Assembly (NCBI RefSeq): GCF_003265705.1
Contig: NW_020313168.1
Coordinates: 5,525,862-5,589,861 of the forward strand
Reading direction: 5' to 3'
Source: Callorhinus ursinus
Lineage: Eukaryota; Chordata; Mammalia; Carnivora; Otariidae
Length of the DNA stretch: 64,000 nt
Shown one piece after another: positions 54,748-64,000 of this stretch (position 1 is the first letter of the stretch; the number at the start of each line of letters is the position of its first letter). The notes beneath the pieces are model-generated. The model ran no database searches. It was given only the letters and a program-made list of their open reading frames with translations, and had not been told where the DNA came from. Position numbers and translations under genes: made by a program.

Positions 54748-57700
54748 ATGGACGGCAGCGGGCCCTTCAGCTGCCCCATCTGCCTGGAGCCGCTCCGGGA
54801 GCCGGTGACGCTGCCCTGCGGCCACAACTTCTGCCTGGCCTGCCTGAGCGCGCTGTGGCCGCACCGCGGCGCGGGTGGCACCGGAGGGCCCGGAGGCGCG
54901 GCCCGCTGCCCGCTGTGCCAGGAGCCCTTCCCCGACGGCCTGCAGCTCCGCAAGAACCACACGCTGTCCGAGCTGCTGCAGCTCCGCCAGGGCTCGGGCT
55001 CCGCGCCCGGGCCCGGCCCGGGCCCGGCCCCAGCCCCGGCCCCGGAGCACAAGCCGCCCAGCGCACCGCCCAGCGCGCAGCCCAGCGCCCCCGAGCCTTC
55101 GGCTCCCTGCGCGCCCGAGCCCTGGCCGGGCGGCGAAGAGCCAGTGCGCTGCGACGCGTGCCCCGAGGGCGCCGCCCTGCCCGCCGCGCTCTCCTGCCTC
55201 TCCTGCCTCGCCTCCTTCTGCCCCGCGCACTTGGGCCCGCATGAGCGCAGCCCCGCGCTGCGCGGACACCGCCTAGTGCCGCCGCTGCGCCGGCTGGAGG
55301 AGAGCCTGTGCCCGCGCCACCTGCGGCCGCTCGAGCACTACTGCCGTGCCGAGCGCGTGTGCCTGTGCGAGGCCTGCGCCGCCCAGGAGCACCGGGGCCA
55401 CGAGCTCGTGCCGCTGGATCAGGAGCGCGCGCTCCAGGAGGTGGGCGCGGGCACCGGGGGCGAGCCGGGGCGGGTGAGGGCCGCGCGGGCCCTCCGAGGG
55501 CCAGGGATCCCCGCCCCCACCCCTCTTCCTGGTAGGGTCCTAATGTCCTCTAACCTGAGGCTCTTTGCTGTCCTTTCCAATACTGACAATGTCATCCATC
55601 CCCTCGCTGTGGGACGTTCTGCTCGAGATGGGAATGCGGGTTGGAGGGGCCCAGAGAGAACGCGGAAAGGACTGGAAGGGCAGGCAGGAGGCCTGAAGCC
55701 GGGGTCCCGGTCGATGGGGGTCTAAGGCAAGGGGGAGCAGAGTCAGACCCGCGGGCTCCCGGACCGGCTGATCCTGACAGCGCGGCTGTTGGGCCGGGCC
55801 GGGTTCTTGCCGGTTCCAGCTCAGATGGGGCCTGGGCTGAGGCATCGGGTTGAGATGGGTGTGGCAGGCGACAGGAGTGTGGCAGAGGGTGGACCGAGCA
55901 TACAGACCGCTCTTGTCCAGCTGTTCCGGGGGCCTGTGGTGGGAGCATGTGCTCGCAGTCCGTCAGCTACCTCCGCCCCCAGTTTCCTCTGGCCTCCAGC
56001 CCGGTCTTGGCGCCTCTGGCCTTGGGATTTTCCGTCTCTCCTGCCTGGAGCAGTGACTCACAAGACCCAGGGGACTTGCCCGGAATCCGCATTTTTCAGG
56101 CCTGGACTGGGGACACAGACTCTTTGGGGACAGGGATCCCCGAGACAGCTGAATGCCCTCTGAGCAGCACCTACCCCACTCTCTCTGCCTCTACCTCACT
56201 GAAGGAAGCTCTCCAGTGAGTGTGAGCGGCATTGAGGAGCATCGATGCGCCTGTACTTGCCCACTGGTCAGAGAGGGGAGGCCGACAACCCACAAGCCAG
56301 TCAGCTTTCCCCCGCCCCCTGCCCCAGGCATTTGGGAATGGCACCCGCCTGGGCTTGAGGCACCCCCCGGCATATTATGGGACATCACGGCCACTCCCAG
56401 TCCCACCTACGCACAGATGCCACCCCCGGGTCATCCCTCTTCTCCCCCTGGCTGAGGCCCGGTAGCGCAGTGTAGGATGGTGGCCTCTGCCGGGCCCCAT
56501 GCTAATTAACGGTGTCACCCACAGGCGGAGCAGTCCAAAGTCCTGAGTGCCGTGGAGGACCGCATGGACGAGCTGGGCGCTGGCATTGCACAGTCCCGGC
56601 GCACAGTGGCCCTCATCAAGGTCGGACCCCATGCTAACCCCGTCCCCGTGCCGTCTGGCAGCAGGCTCCTGGCAGTGGGAGCTTGGAGCATGCTCTGGTC
56701 CACTCCAAAGAAGCCTGTGCTCCGGGCACCTCCTGCCCCGCCGCCCAGCATGAGCGGCTCCCCTGACCTGGCATGGGTCCAGGACTCCTCGGTCTGGTCC
56801 CTCTGTCCCTGCAAGAGGGCAGGGTGGGAAGGTGGGGTCTCGAAAGAGTGGGGCCAGCCTAATGCTGTTCCGGCCCTCACCCTTGTCCCTGCGTCGTCCC
56901 GTGCAGAGCGCAGCCTTGGCAGAGCGGGAGAGGGTGAGCCAGCTCTTCGCCGAGGCTGCAGCCATCCTGCGGGGGTTCCAGACAGAGGTGCTGGGCTTCA
57001 TCGAGGAGGGGGAGGCCACCATGCTGGGCCGCTCCCAGGGTGACCTGCGGCGGCAGGAGGAACAGCGCAGTAGGCTAAGCCGGGCCCGCCACAACCTAGG
57101 TCAGGTCCCTGAGGCCGACTCCGTCAGCTTCCTGCAGGTAAGCGCCGCTCTTAGGGCCAGAGAGGGCGCAGAGGGGGGAACAGTCGAGGAGTGGAGAGAG
57201 GGCAGCGGGTGCCTGGCCCCCGGGGCTGTGCCATCCTCCCGGCAGCGCTATCTCCCCCAGCCCGAGGATCTGGAGCCAGCAAGGCCTTAAAAGTCCTTTA
57301 TCTGGCACAGGGGTTGCTGGCACTGAGGCTGGCCCTGGAGGAGGGGTGCAGCCCTGGGCCCGGTCCCCCGAGGGAGCTCAGCTTCACCAAGTCCTCCCAA
57401 GCTGTGCGGGCCGTGAGAGAGGCACTGACCGAGGCCTGTGCCAGCCAGTGGGAGCGGCTGCGGGGGCCAGGCAGCGAGGAGGAGGAGGACCTGCAGAAGT
57501 TGGGCACGGAAGGTGGGTGCCCCCCCAAGTGACTCACCCTTCCCCAGTCTCCCCACACGGGCCCCCAGGCCTGGTACCCATTCAGGAGCGGAAGATGGAA
57601 ACTGCGGGCTTGGCGCAGGGTGGGACCCAACTCCTACCAGTGATGGGAGCCACACCACTCAGTAATGACCCATCCAGCCTCTTCGGCCACAGCCCAGGGT

Positions 57701-58937
57701 GTCGAGGGGGCCTGCCCTGCCCTGCCCTCTAGCTTCAGAGGGGCTGAGCAGGGAGGAGGTGGATCAGGGGCAGAACCCAAGGACCAGGCTTGCGTGTTGA
57801 AGACAGGGTGCCATATAGGGGTGTGTGCCTGTCTCCAGGTACAGGCTGGGAGGGAGGAGGAGAGGGATTTCAGTCACAGGTTCAGAGGAGGAGCACCTTG
57901 CACCACTGCCCAGCCACGGGCTGCTGGAGAGCACCCCTCCCCGCTGTCTCTTCTGCAGCTGATGCTGAGTCCCAAGACCCCGATAGCACCAACAACCTCG
58001 AGAGTGAGGCTCCCAGGGATTACTTCCTCAAGTGTAAGTGGCCACCTGGGCTCTCCCCTCTGGGCCCTCCCAAGGCTGCTGGGCTGAACTCTAGCACACA
58101 AAGGCTTAGATTCCCACCCCCTGTCATCCTTAGGATGTACTGGGTCACCTCACGGGGTGCTCTCCTGTGGGGCTGAGTTGTGCTGGTCACTAAGGAGGGG
58201 AGAAGCTGCATTTGGGGCGGTGGGCCCCTCGGGGAGGGGCTGTCCCACCTGCGCCTGGCCCTGAGCCCCCTGTCTCTCTCCCATCCGCGGGAGCAGTTGC
58301 CTACATCGTGGACCTGGACAGCGACACGGCAGACAAGTACTTGCAGCTGTTTGGGACCAAAGGTGTAAAGAGGGTGCTGTGTCCCATCAACTACCCCGAG
58401 TCACCCACCCGCTTCACCCACTGCGAGCAGGTGCTGGGCGAGGGCGCCCTGGACCGGGGCACCTACTACTGGGAGGTGGAAATCATCGAGGGCTGGGTCA
58501 GCGTGGGGGTCATGGCCGAAGACTTCTCCCCACAAGAGCCCTATGACCGGGGCCGGCTGGGCCGCAACGCCCACTCCTGCTGCCTGCAGTGGAACGGACG
58601 GAGCTTCTCCGTCTGGTTCCACGGGCTCGAGGCGCCCCTGCCCCACCCCTTCTCGCCCACCGTCGGGATCTGCCTAGAGTATGCCAACCGAGCCCTGGCC
58701 TTCTATGCCGTGCGGGACGGCAAGACGAGCCTTCTTCGGAGGTTGAAGGCCTCCCGGGCCCGCCGAAGCAGCACCCTGGCCTCTTCCATCGAACCCTTCC
58801 AGAGCCGCCTGGACAGCCATTTTGCAGGACTCTTCACTCGCAGGCTCAAGCCTGCCTTCTTCCTGGAGAGTGTGGACGCCCATCTGCAGATCGGGCCCCT
58901 CAAGAAGTCCTGCATATCCGTGCTGAAGAGGAGGTGA
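54748..58937 (+). CDS. TRIM47: Tripartite motif protein 47, RING E3 ubiquitin ligase
   Basis: TRIM47 (GOA) is a RING-type E3 ligase. Exons: 54748-55440, 56525-56620, 56907-57137, 57311-57512, 57959-58033, 58297-58937. Phases 0,0,0,1,1 close to give 645 residues (human 638). The start gives MDGSGPFSCPICLEPL; context has G at -3 and +4. RING ligands are Cys9, Cys12, Cys24, His26, Cys29, Cys32, Cys54 and Cys57. A Pro/Ala/Gly-rich linker (about 85-130) precedes a B-box 1-like zinc segment (CDACPEGAALP...) and a B-box 2 (SLCPRHLRPLEHYC...). A coiled coil spans about 225-340. The PRY-SPRY domain (from residue 433) begins AYIVDLDSDTADKYLQLF and contains TYYWEVEI. The C-terminus, KKSCISVLKRR, is as in human. 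No defect was seen. Confidence 0.97.
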
Positions 58938-59262
58938 TGCTGGAGGGCATCTCAGCTCCTGGGAAGCTTGCTTCTCTGCGCCCCCATCTTGCCCCACGGA
59001 AGGCGCCCTGGAGTCCCCCACCTCCCCAGTCTTCTCATTCCTGGAGGCCTCCACCTTCCATATACTTGGCCTTCCGCCTCTCGAGGAGGAGGCTCCCAGA
59101 CCCCTTCAAGTGCCCCTCAGACCCTGTCCCCCTGCAGGCCTTGTTTCTGGGAGAGAAAGCCAGAGCTGGGGCAGATCCAGGCTACCCCAACCCCTCTTTT
59201 TCCAGGTTCCTGGGACAGTGCCTGGCACGTAGTAGGTGCTGAATAAATATTTGTTGAATGAA
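58938..59262 (+). other. TRIM47: TRIM47 3' UTR
   Basis: About 320 nt of unique sequence after the stop, ending at an AATAAA. A minus-strand SINE begins just beyond. Confidence 0.75.
59242..59247 (+). terminator. TRIM47: TRIM47 polyadenylation signal
   Basis: AATAAA in the context GTGCTGAATAAATATTTGTTG, with a T-rich stretch downstream. Confidence 0.75.
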
Positions 59263-59274
59263 TGACTCCTTTTT

Positions 59275-59492
59275 CTTTTCTTTTTTTTTTTAATTTTATT
59301 TATTTATTTGACAGAGAGAGAGAGAGAGAGAGAGAGAGACAGTGAAAGAGGGAACACAAGCAGGGGGAGTGGGAGAGGGAGAAGCAGGCTTCTCACCGAG
59401 CAGGGAGCCCGATGCGGGGCTCGATCCCAGGACCCTGGGATCATGACCAGAGCCGAAGGCAGACGCTTAACGACTGAGCCACCCAGGTTCCC
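59275..59492 (-). repeat. CAN-SINE just after the TRIM47 poly(A) site
   Basis: Minus orientation; flanks GAATGACTCCTTTT and GAATGACTGACTCCTTTT. Carries a (GA)n run at about 59316-59338. Confidence 0.94.
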
Positions 59493-61275
59493 GAATGACT
59501 GACTCCTTTTGCTATTCTTCTGTCCACCCACCAAGAATTCTCACCTTTGGAGAGCTGGCCTTGAAAGGCAGGAGGTCCCAGGATTCCTTGGGGCGGGAGC
59601 CCTGGCCCAGGGAGAGGGGGCTGAAACCAGGCACCTGCCCTTTGGGGCAGCCTTACTCCCTGGTTCTGGGCCAGGGCAGCTGGACGTGGCTTCTCCCAAG
59701 GGGGCCAGCCCCCCCAGGCATTCTGGCTGCTTGAGCGTTTGCCTCATTGCCTGTTCCTGTGAGCTATTTTCATCCTTGATGCCACAGCCTGATTTTGAAC
59801 CTGCCTTCTGGTGTTTGTGCCCAGGGCTAAATGCAGACCACAAACCCGTCCAGAGCAGGACACCACTCCTGGGTGTGGGCAAGAAAGTTTGAGAGCTCAA
59901 GCTTGTTTCACATACACACCTTCTCAGTCGGAGAGGGTTGTGGCCGAGAAGGCTCCAGGGTGTGGCTGGAGGCGAGAATATCACCAAGAAAGGGGTCTGT
60001 GTCCTCCTCTGGAGCCCGCCTCACTGTCTCCACACCCAGCCTTGCAGCTGGAATGGGGCTCTGCGCTGGGGAGACCCGGGCCCTGCACCCCAGCAGAGCC
60101 TTAGCTTCTCTCCCAGGAAGGCCCGGCTTCCCCTGCTGCCCCAGGGCCCGCAGCCTGGCGCGGGGTGCCCACCCGCATTCAGCTTGCTCCCGGAGGCTAC
60201 ACAGCAAGTGTGTTTCCAGGCCAGTCCTGGTGCATGAGTTCTCTGTGGCCCAAGTGCCCCCTAGAGAGGGTCCAGGCCTGGAGGACAGGGACAGACAGAG
60301 GCCTCTCAGGCGCTAGCCCAAGGTCAGACGGGATCATGGGTGAGTTATGCAGCCAGACAGCAAGGCCATACGAGTCTGGCCCTGCCTTGGCTGCTAAAAA
60401 TAGCCCCTCCTCAGAGCTCTGCCTTTGCCCCAGCAGCCAGGATGTTGTTTTTCCGGGTGGGGCCTCCTTGCTCCTGGAGCTTTATGTTTTCCAAAGGGTT
60501 TCCTTGGCAGCCAGGGCCCCCAGCTCACCAGAATGGGGACGGCTGCTCCTGTCACCATCACACACATCACACACGTGGGCAGATGGGGGCTTGCTAGAAT
60601 CCCCTCACCTGCAGAAGCCTCCTACCTTTCACAGAGCCCCTCCCACCGCTGCATCCTCCGCTCCCGTCTCAGCCCACCCTCCCCCAGCTAGGCACTTCCT
60701 ACCCCACACGCTCCCTTTGCAAAGAACCCTCGGGTCCCTGACTTTGCAGGGCCCTGGCATGTCACGGGAACGTAAGCTAGACAGAGGGGGCCCCTGGTTG
60801 GAATTCAGACCCGCCTAGCCAAGCCTGCAGCCACAGCAATCCCGGCTACTCGCAGAGTGATGCCCAGCTTCCAGAGCTCATGGAACCTTGTGCATTGTAA
60901 CACCAAATCCCAGCGTCTACTGCTTTATAGCTCAGAGCAGGGCTCATCTGGGCTGCACAGCTAGCAGGGGGCTGTCTGGGCCGGACTCCAGCTTTCAGCG
61001 TTATTCCTGGTCTGGAGTGTTCTCGGCAGCCCTGCACTTCCTCTGTGACTCTGGGGTAATGCTAGAGCGGGAGGGACGGCGTGTGTGAGAGACGCTCCAA
61101 GAAGATCCCAAGCTCCAAGGAGGTACACTGAGGCAGGGCAGGCTGGCAGAGCAGAAGGAGCAAGCTGGGGGGGCCAGCCCTTCACTGCCCCTGCTGACAC
61201 TTTAATCAGAACAGATGGTACAGGCTTCATCCAGACTGCTTGCAGAAAGAGAAAGTGTTTAAAAGAAAAAAATAT
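59493..61275. other. Intergenic DNA downstream of TRIM47
   Basis: GC-rich unique sequence without a supported gene. Open frames here are short and unrelated to anything I recognise. It could carry regulatory elements, but none can be shown. Confidence 0.5.
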
Positions 61276-61461
61276 GGGCGCCTGGGTGGCTCAGTTGGTT
61301 AAGCGACTGCCTTCGGCTCAGGTCATGATCCTGGAGTCCCCGGATCGAGTCCCACATCGGGCTCCCTGCTCAGCAGGGAGTCTGCTTCTCCCTCTGACCC
61401 TCTTCCCTCTTGTGCTCTCTATCTCTCACTCTCTCTCTGTCAAATAAATTAAAAAAATAAT
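61276..61461 (+). repeat. CAN-SINE
   Basis: Perfect target duplication AAAAGAAAAAAATAT at 61261-61275 and 61462-61476. Confidence 0.95.
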
Positions 61462-61499
61462 AAAAGAAAAAAATATTAGAAAACCACCCATCTAGTCCA

Positions 61500-61605
61500 A
61501 ACCTTCTACTGCTATCATTTCCAGATGAAGAAACTGAGGCACAAGGCCACGCAGGAGCTGCCCAAGGCCACCCAGTCCGGGACACCAGCTCCACGTTCCA
61601 TGGCT
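61500..61605 (-). repeat. MIR-like element
   Basis: CAGATGAAGAAACTGAGGCACAAGG...CCCAAGGCCACCCAG matches the MIR core in reverse orientation. Confidence 0.6.
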
Positions 61606-62634
61606 TAGGTACATCCTGTGCTTAGAAATCTAAACACACACACACACCCTGCTTCCCAGCAGTGTCGATGGTGTAAGAAGTGCCCTCCACCGCACCCCAG
61701 TTCCCACAGCCACCAGAGCCCTTGGCAGAGCCTGTGGTCTCCAACCTACCAGAGCGCCCCCCCCACCAGAGCCCCTGCTGGTCACACACAATGGTGGAGA
61801 GCAGAGAGTGTGAAGGGTGTTCTGGGGCTGTGTTGGGATTAGCTGAATCTGGTTCCTGTGGGCCAGGCGGGGAGCCAACCTCCACTTGGGCTTTGTTTCT
61901 GTGGGAAAATGAGCTCCAGAGTTCCAAACAACGGACTGAGTAGTGGCCTTAATCACTGTTCTGTCTTAGCAGCCACCGTCCTGTATCCTCATGTGTTTGC
62001 ATTTGCCCCCCCCACACACTCCAAGAAGAAAGTGGCTGAGCATCCTCTCCCCTCCCTTCTCCTCCCCTCCCCTGGCCCCTCCCAAGGAACATACTCACAG
62101 AGGGGCCTTCCTTCACACTCCCCTCCTCCCAGGCTCAGGGTGAGGCTGGACCCAGACTGTGGCCAAGCCAGGAGGGGCTGGACTGGGCGGGGCTGAGGTC
62201 TGCAGATGGCCCCGCTGGGCTGGTGCTAGGGGTTCTGCAGGGGGGAAAGTGGCATCTAGCTGCCGGGTCTGCGTCCCATTCAGCCCCACAGGAGACACAC
62301 GAATTCCCATTGGTGCTACCATACAAAGCGTGCAACGTAGATCACTCCCTTGTTCCACAGTCACATCTTCCAGAAGATGCGTAGGAACTGCAGGAGCCCC
62401 TTAGGAGGTCCTCATGGGTTTTACCCAGGGTGGAACCCTCAACCTCCTTCCCCAGGGCCCTCAGAGATCCATGGCACAGAGCACTGAGGCAGGCAGGAAA
62501 TAGGCTTTGGTATCCTGTGTACTTTATCTTTAAAAGACATTCAAACTTTGAATTTTACTCCATTAAGAGCTCCCATTTTGCTTTAATGTAAAAAGCAACA
62601 CTTTTCTGCCCCAGCAGTGGAGAATTTTCGGGTG

Positions 62635-62840
62635 TGAGTTTTGCAATCAGAAAGTTTTGGCTAAAAATTCCCCTTCCGCCATTTCCTGACCATAGGCTTT
62701 GGGCAGGTTGTGAGCCCTTCCACGCCTGGGTTTCCTCACTGGTGAAACAGGATAAGAGTGGAACCGCATAGCATTATTTTGAAGATTGAAAGAGATAATG
62801 TAGGCGACGTGGTTGGCACAAGTCCTGGCACAGATTGAGC
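62635..62840 (+). repeat. MIR-like element, truncated by a SINE
   Basis: TTTCCTGACCATAGGCTTTGGGC...GGTTTCCTCACTGGTGAAAC and a MIR-like end, adjoining the SINE below. Confidence 0.6.
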
Positions 62841-62844
62841 TTTC

Positions 62845-63065
62845 TTTCTTTCTTTCTTTCTTTTTTTTTCAAGATTTTATTTATTTATTTGACAGAGAGA
62901 GAGCCAGACACAGAGAGAGCACAAGCAGAGGCAGCAGCAGAGGAAGAGGGAGAAGCAAGCTCCCCAGTGATCAGGGAGCCCGATGCGTGGCTCGATCCCA
63001 GGACCCCAGGATCATGACCTGAACCGAAGGCAAATGCTTCACAGCCTTAGCCACCCAGGCGCCCC
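62845..63065 (-). repeat. CAN-SINE with (TTTC)n start
   Basis: Minus orientation; begins with a (TTTC)n run and has flanks AGATTGAGCTTTC and AGAGTGAGCTTTC. Confidence 0.92.
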
Positions 63066-63419
63066 CAGAGTGAGCTTTCAGTAAGTGTTGTTGTTGTTAT
63101 TATTATTCCTCAGAATAATTGAGTAAAATCAATACTCTTGGAAGATTTGTCCATCCTTGGGGGATCCCCAGATCTGTTCTTCAGGAACTAAGATGAGCCC
63201 AGACCTTCGTTTGCCAGGACACTACGTTATGTCCCACTCACTAAGATTGGAAACTTTCACGCACTCATTTAACAATATTTATGCAGTGTGGGGCACTGTG
63301 CTTAGTGCTAGGGATACAGGCATGAGTGACCTAAACAGGGATGCCCTGCCCTCATGGGACCTCACAAAGGGCTACATGATAACTGTCACACAAGGGCCAC
63401 AACTCCACCTTCGGGAGAT

Positions 63420-63902
63420 ACCCAAAGGCACTGAACAGAGAAACTCGACCAGATACTTCCATACCCATGTTCCTCATAGTTATTCACAGTAGCCGGATGG
63501 CAGAAGCAACTCAAATGTCCATCGATGGATGAGCAGATAAATAAAATGTGGTATTTACATATAATGGAATATTATTCAGCCTCAGAAAGGAAAGAAACCC
63601 TGACACCTGCTACCACACGGATGGACCTCGAAGACATTACACTAAGTGAAATAAGCCAAATGCAAAAGGACAAATCTCGTGTGATTCTATTTATATGAGG
63701 TTCCTACACTAGGCAAATTCAGAGACAGAAAGTAGGATGGTCCCTACCAGCAGCTGGGGGAAGAAGCGGGTGGGGAGTTAGCGTTTGGTGGGGACGGAGT
63801 TTCGGTTTGGGACGATGACAAAGATCTGGAGATGGATGGCAATGAGGGCCACACGACAATGTACTTAATGCCACCAAACTGTGCCCTTGAAAAGATTAAA
63901 AC
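63420..63902 (+). mobile_element. Old L1M 3' fragment
   Basis: CACAGTAGCCGGATGGCAG..., AATGTCCATCGATGGATGAG and GGAATATTATTCAGCC match the ORF2 end and 3' region of mammalian L1M in sense orientation. Confidence 0.8.
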
Positions 63903-63903
63903 A

Positions 63904-64000
63904 GGGGCGTCTAGGTGGTTCAGGCAGTTAAACATCTGCCCTGGGCTCAGGTCATGATCCCAGAGTCCTGGGATGGAGCCCTGAGTCAGTAAGCCTCCCT
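63904..64000 (+). repeat. CAN-SINE, cut by window end
   Basis: GGGGCGTCTAGGTGGTTCAGG head and GGTCATGATCCCAGAGTCC body; continues past the window. Confidence 0.9.

Noticed and set aside
54475..55269. Long overlapping frames on both strands at TRIM47 exon 1
   Set aside because: Same reason: GC-only sequence with few stops. Only the frame giving MDGSGPFSCPICLEPL has domain support.
54319..55725. 468-codon single-exon gene at TRIM47
   Set aside because: It is TRIM47 exon 1 plus an open 5' region and read-through into intron 1. The exon ends at 55440 with a GT donor and joins 56525 in phase.
59493..64000. Start of the next gene (WBP2 expected from human order)
   Set aside because: No exon with splice sites and recognisable WBP2 coding sequence was seen. 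The region is intergenic and repeat-bearing.

Overview
This window is ordinary nuclear DNA from a placental mammal. It is almost certainly a carnivoran and probably a caniform. The main evidence is about 28 tRNA-Lys-derived CAN-type SINEs (head GGCGCCTGGGTGGCTCAG, CT-rich body, AATAAA/TCTTT tail), which are restricted to Carnivora. The SINE subtype resembles those of bears, seals or mustelids more than the dog, but I cannot name a species from the sequence alone. Every gene is split into exons with GT-AG introns, apart from one GC-AG intron. The recovered proteins closely match mammalian orthologues as I remember them.

Five protein-coding genes lie head to tail on the + strand, in the order known from human 17q25.1: ACOX1 (3' half, 1-3630 plus a long 3' UTR to about 7.95 kb), FBF1 (complete, about 8.5-30.05 kb), MRPL38 (complete, 32.0-37.5 kb), TRIM65 (complete, 39.4-43.2 kb plus UTR) and TRIM47 (complete, 54.75-59.26 kb). 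The next gene expected in this order (WBP2) is not reached. I joined exons by splice sites and checked phase. The frames close exactly for all five genes: ACOX1 340 residues from the window edge, FBF1 1,154, MRPL38 380, TRIM65 521 and TRIM47 645. None is broken.

The genes do not form a pathway. ACOX1 is peroxisomal fatty acid beta-oxidation, FBF1 is a centriolar distal-appendage/cilium protein, MRPL38 is a mitoribosome protein, and TRIM65 and TRIM47 are RING-type E3 ubiquitin ligases. The two TRIM genes share exon count and all intron phases, so they look like an old tandem duplication. CpG-rich promoters precede FBF1, MRPL38, TRIM65 and TRIM47.

Between genes the DNA is mostly retroelement. 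The largest block (43.2-54.3 kb, between the TRIM genes) holds a 5'-truncated L1 of about 4 kb that has been hit by several SINEs with clear target-site duplications. The last 4.7 kb (59.3-64 kb) is intergenic with SINEs, MIR-like and old L1 sequence.

I found no prokaryotic-type system, CRISPR array or undescribed gene cluster. The most unusual items are a 24-nt fragment of the U6 snRNA 5' hairpin flanked by a perfect 17-bp duplication inside an FBF1 intron, a tandem duplication straddling an FBF1 3' splice site, a GC-AG intron in FBF1, a stop-free in-frame first intron in MRPL38, and a 60-bp inverted repeat downstream of TRIM65.
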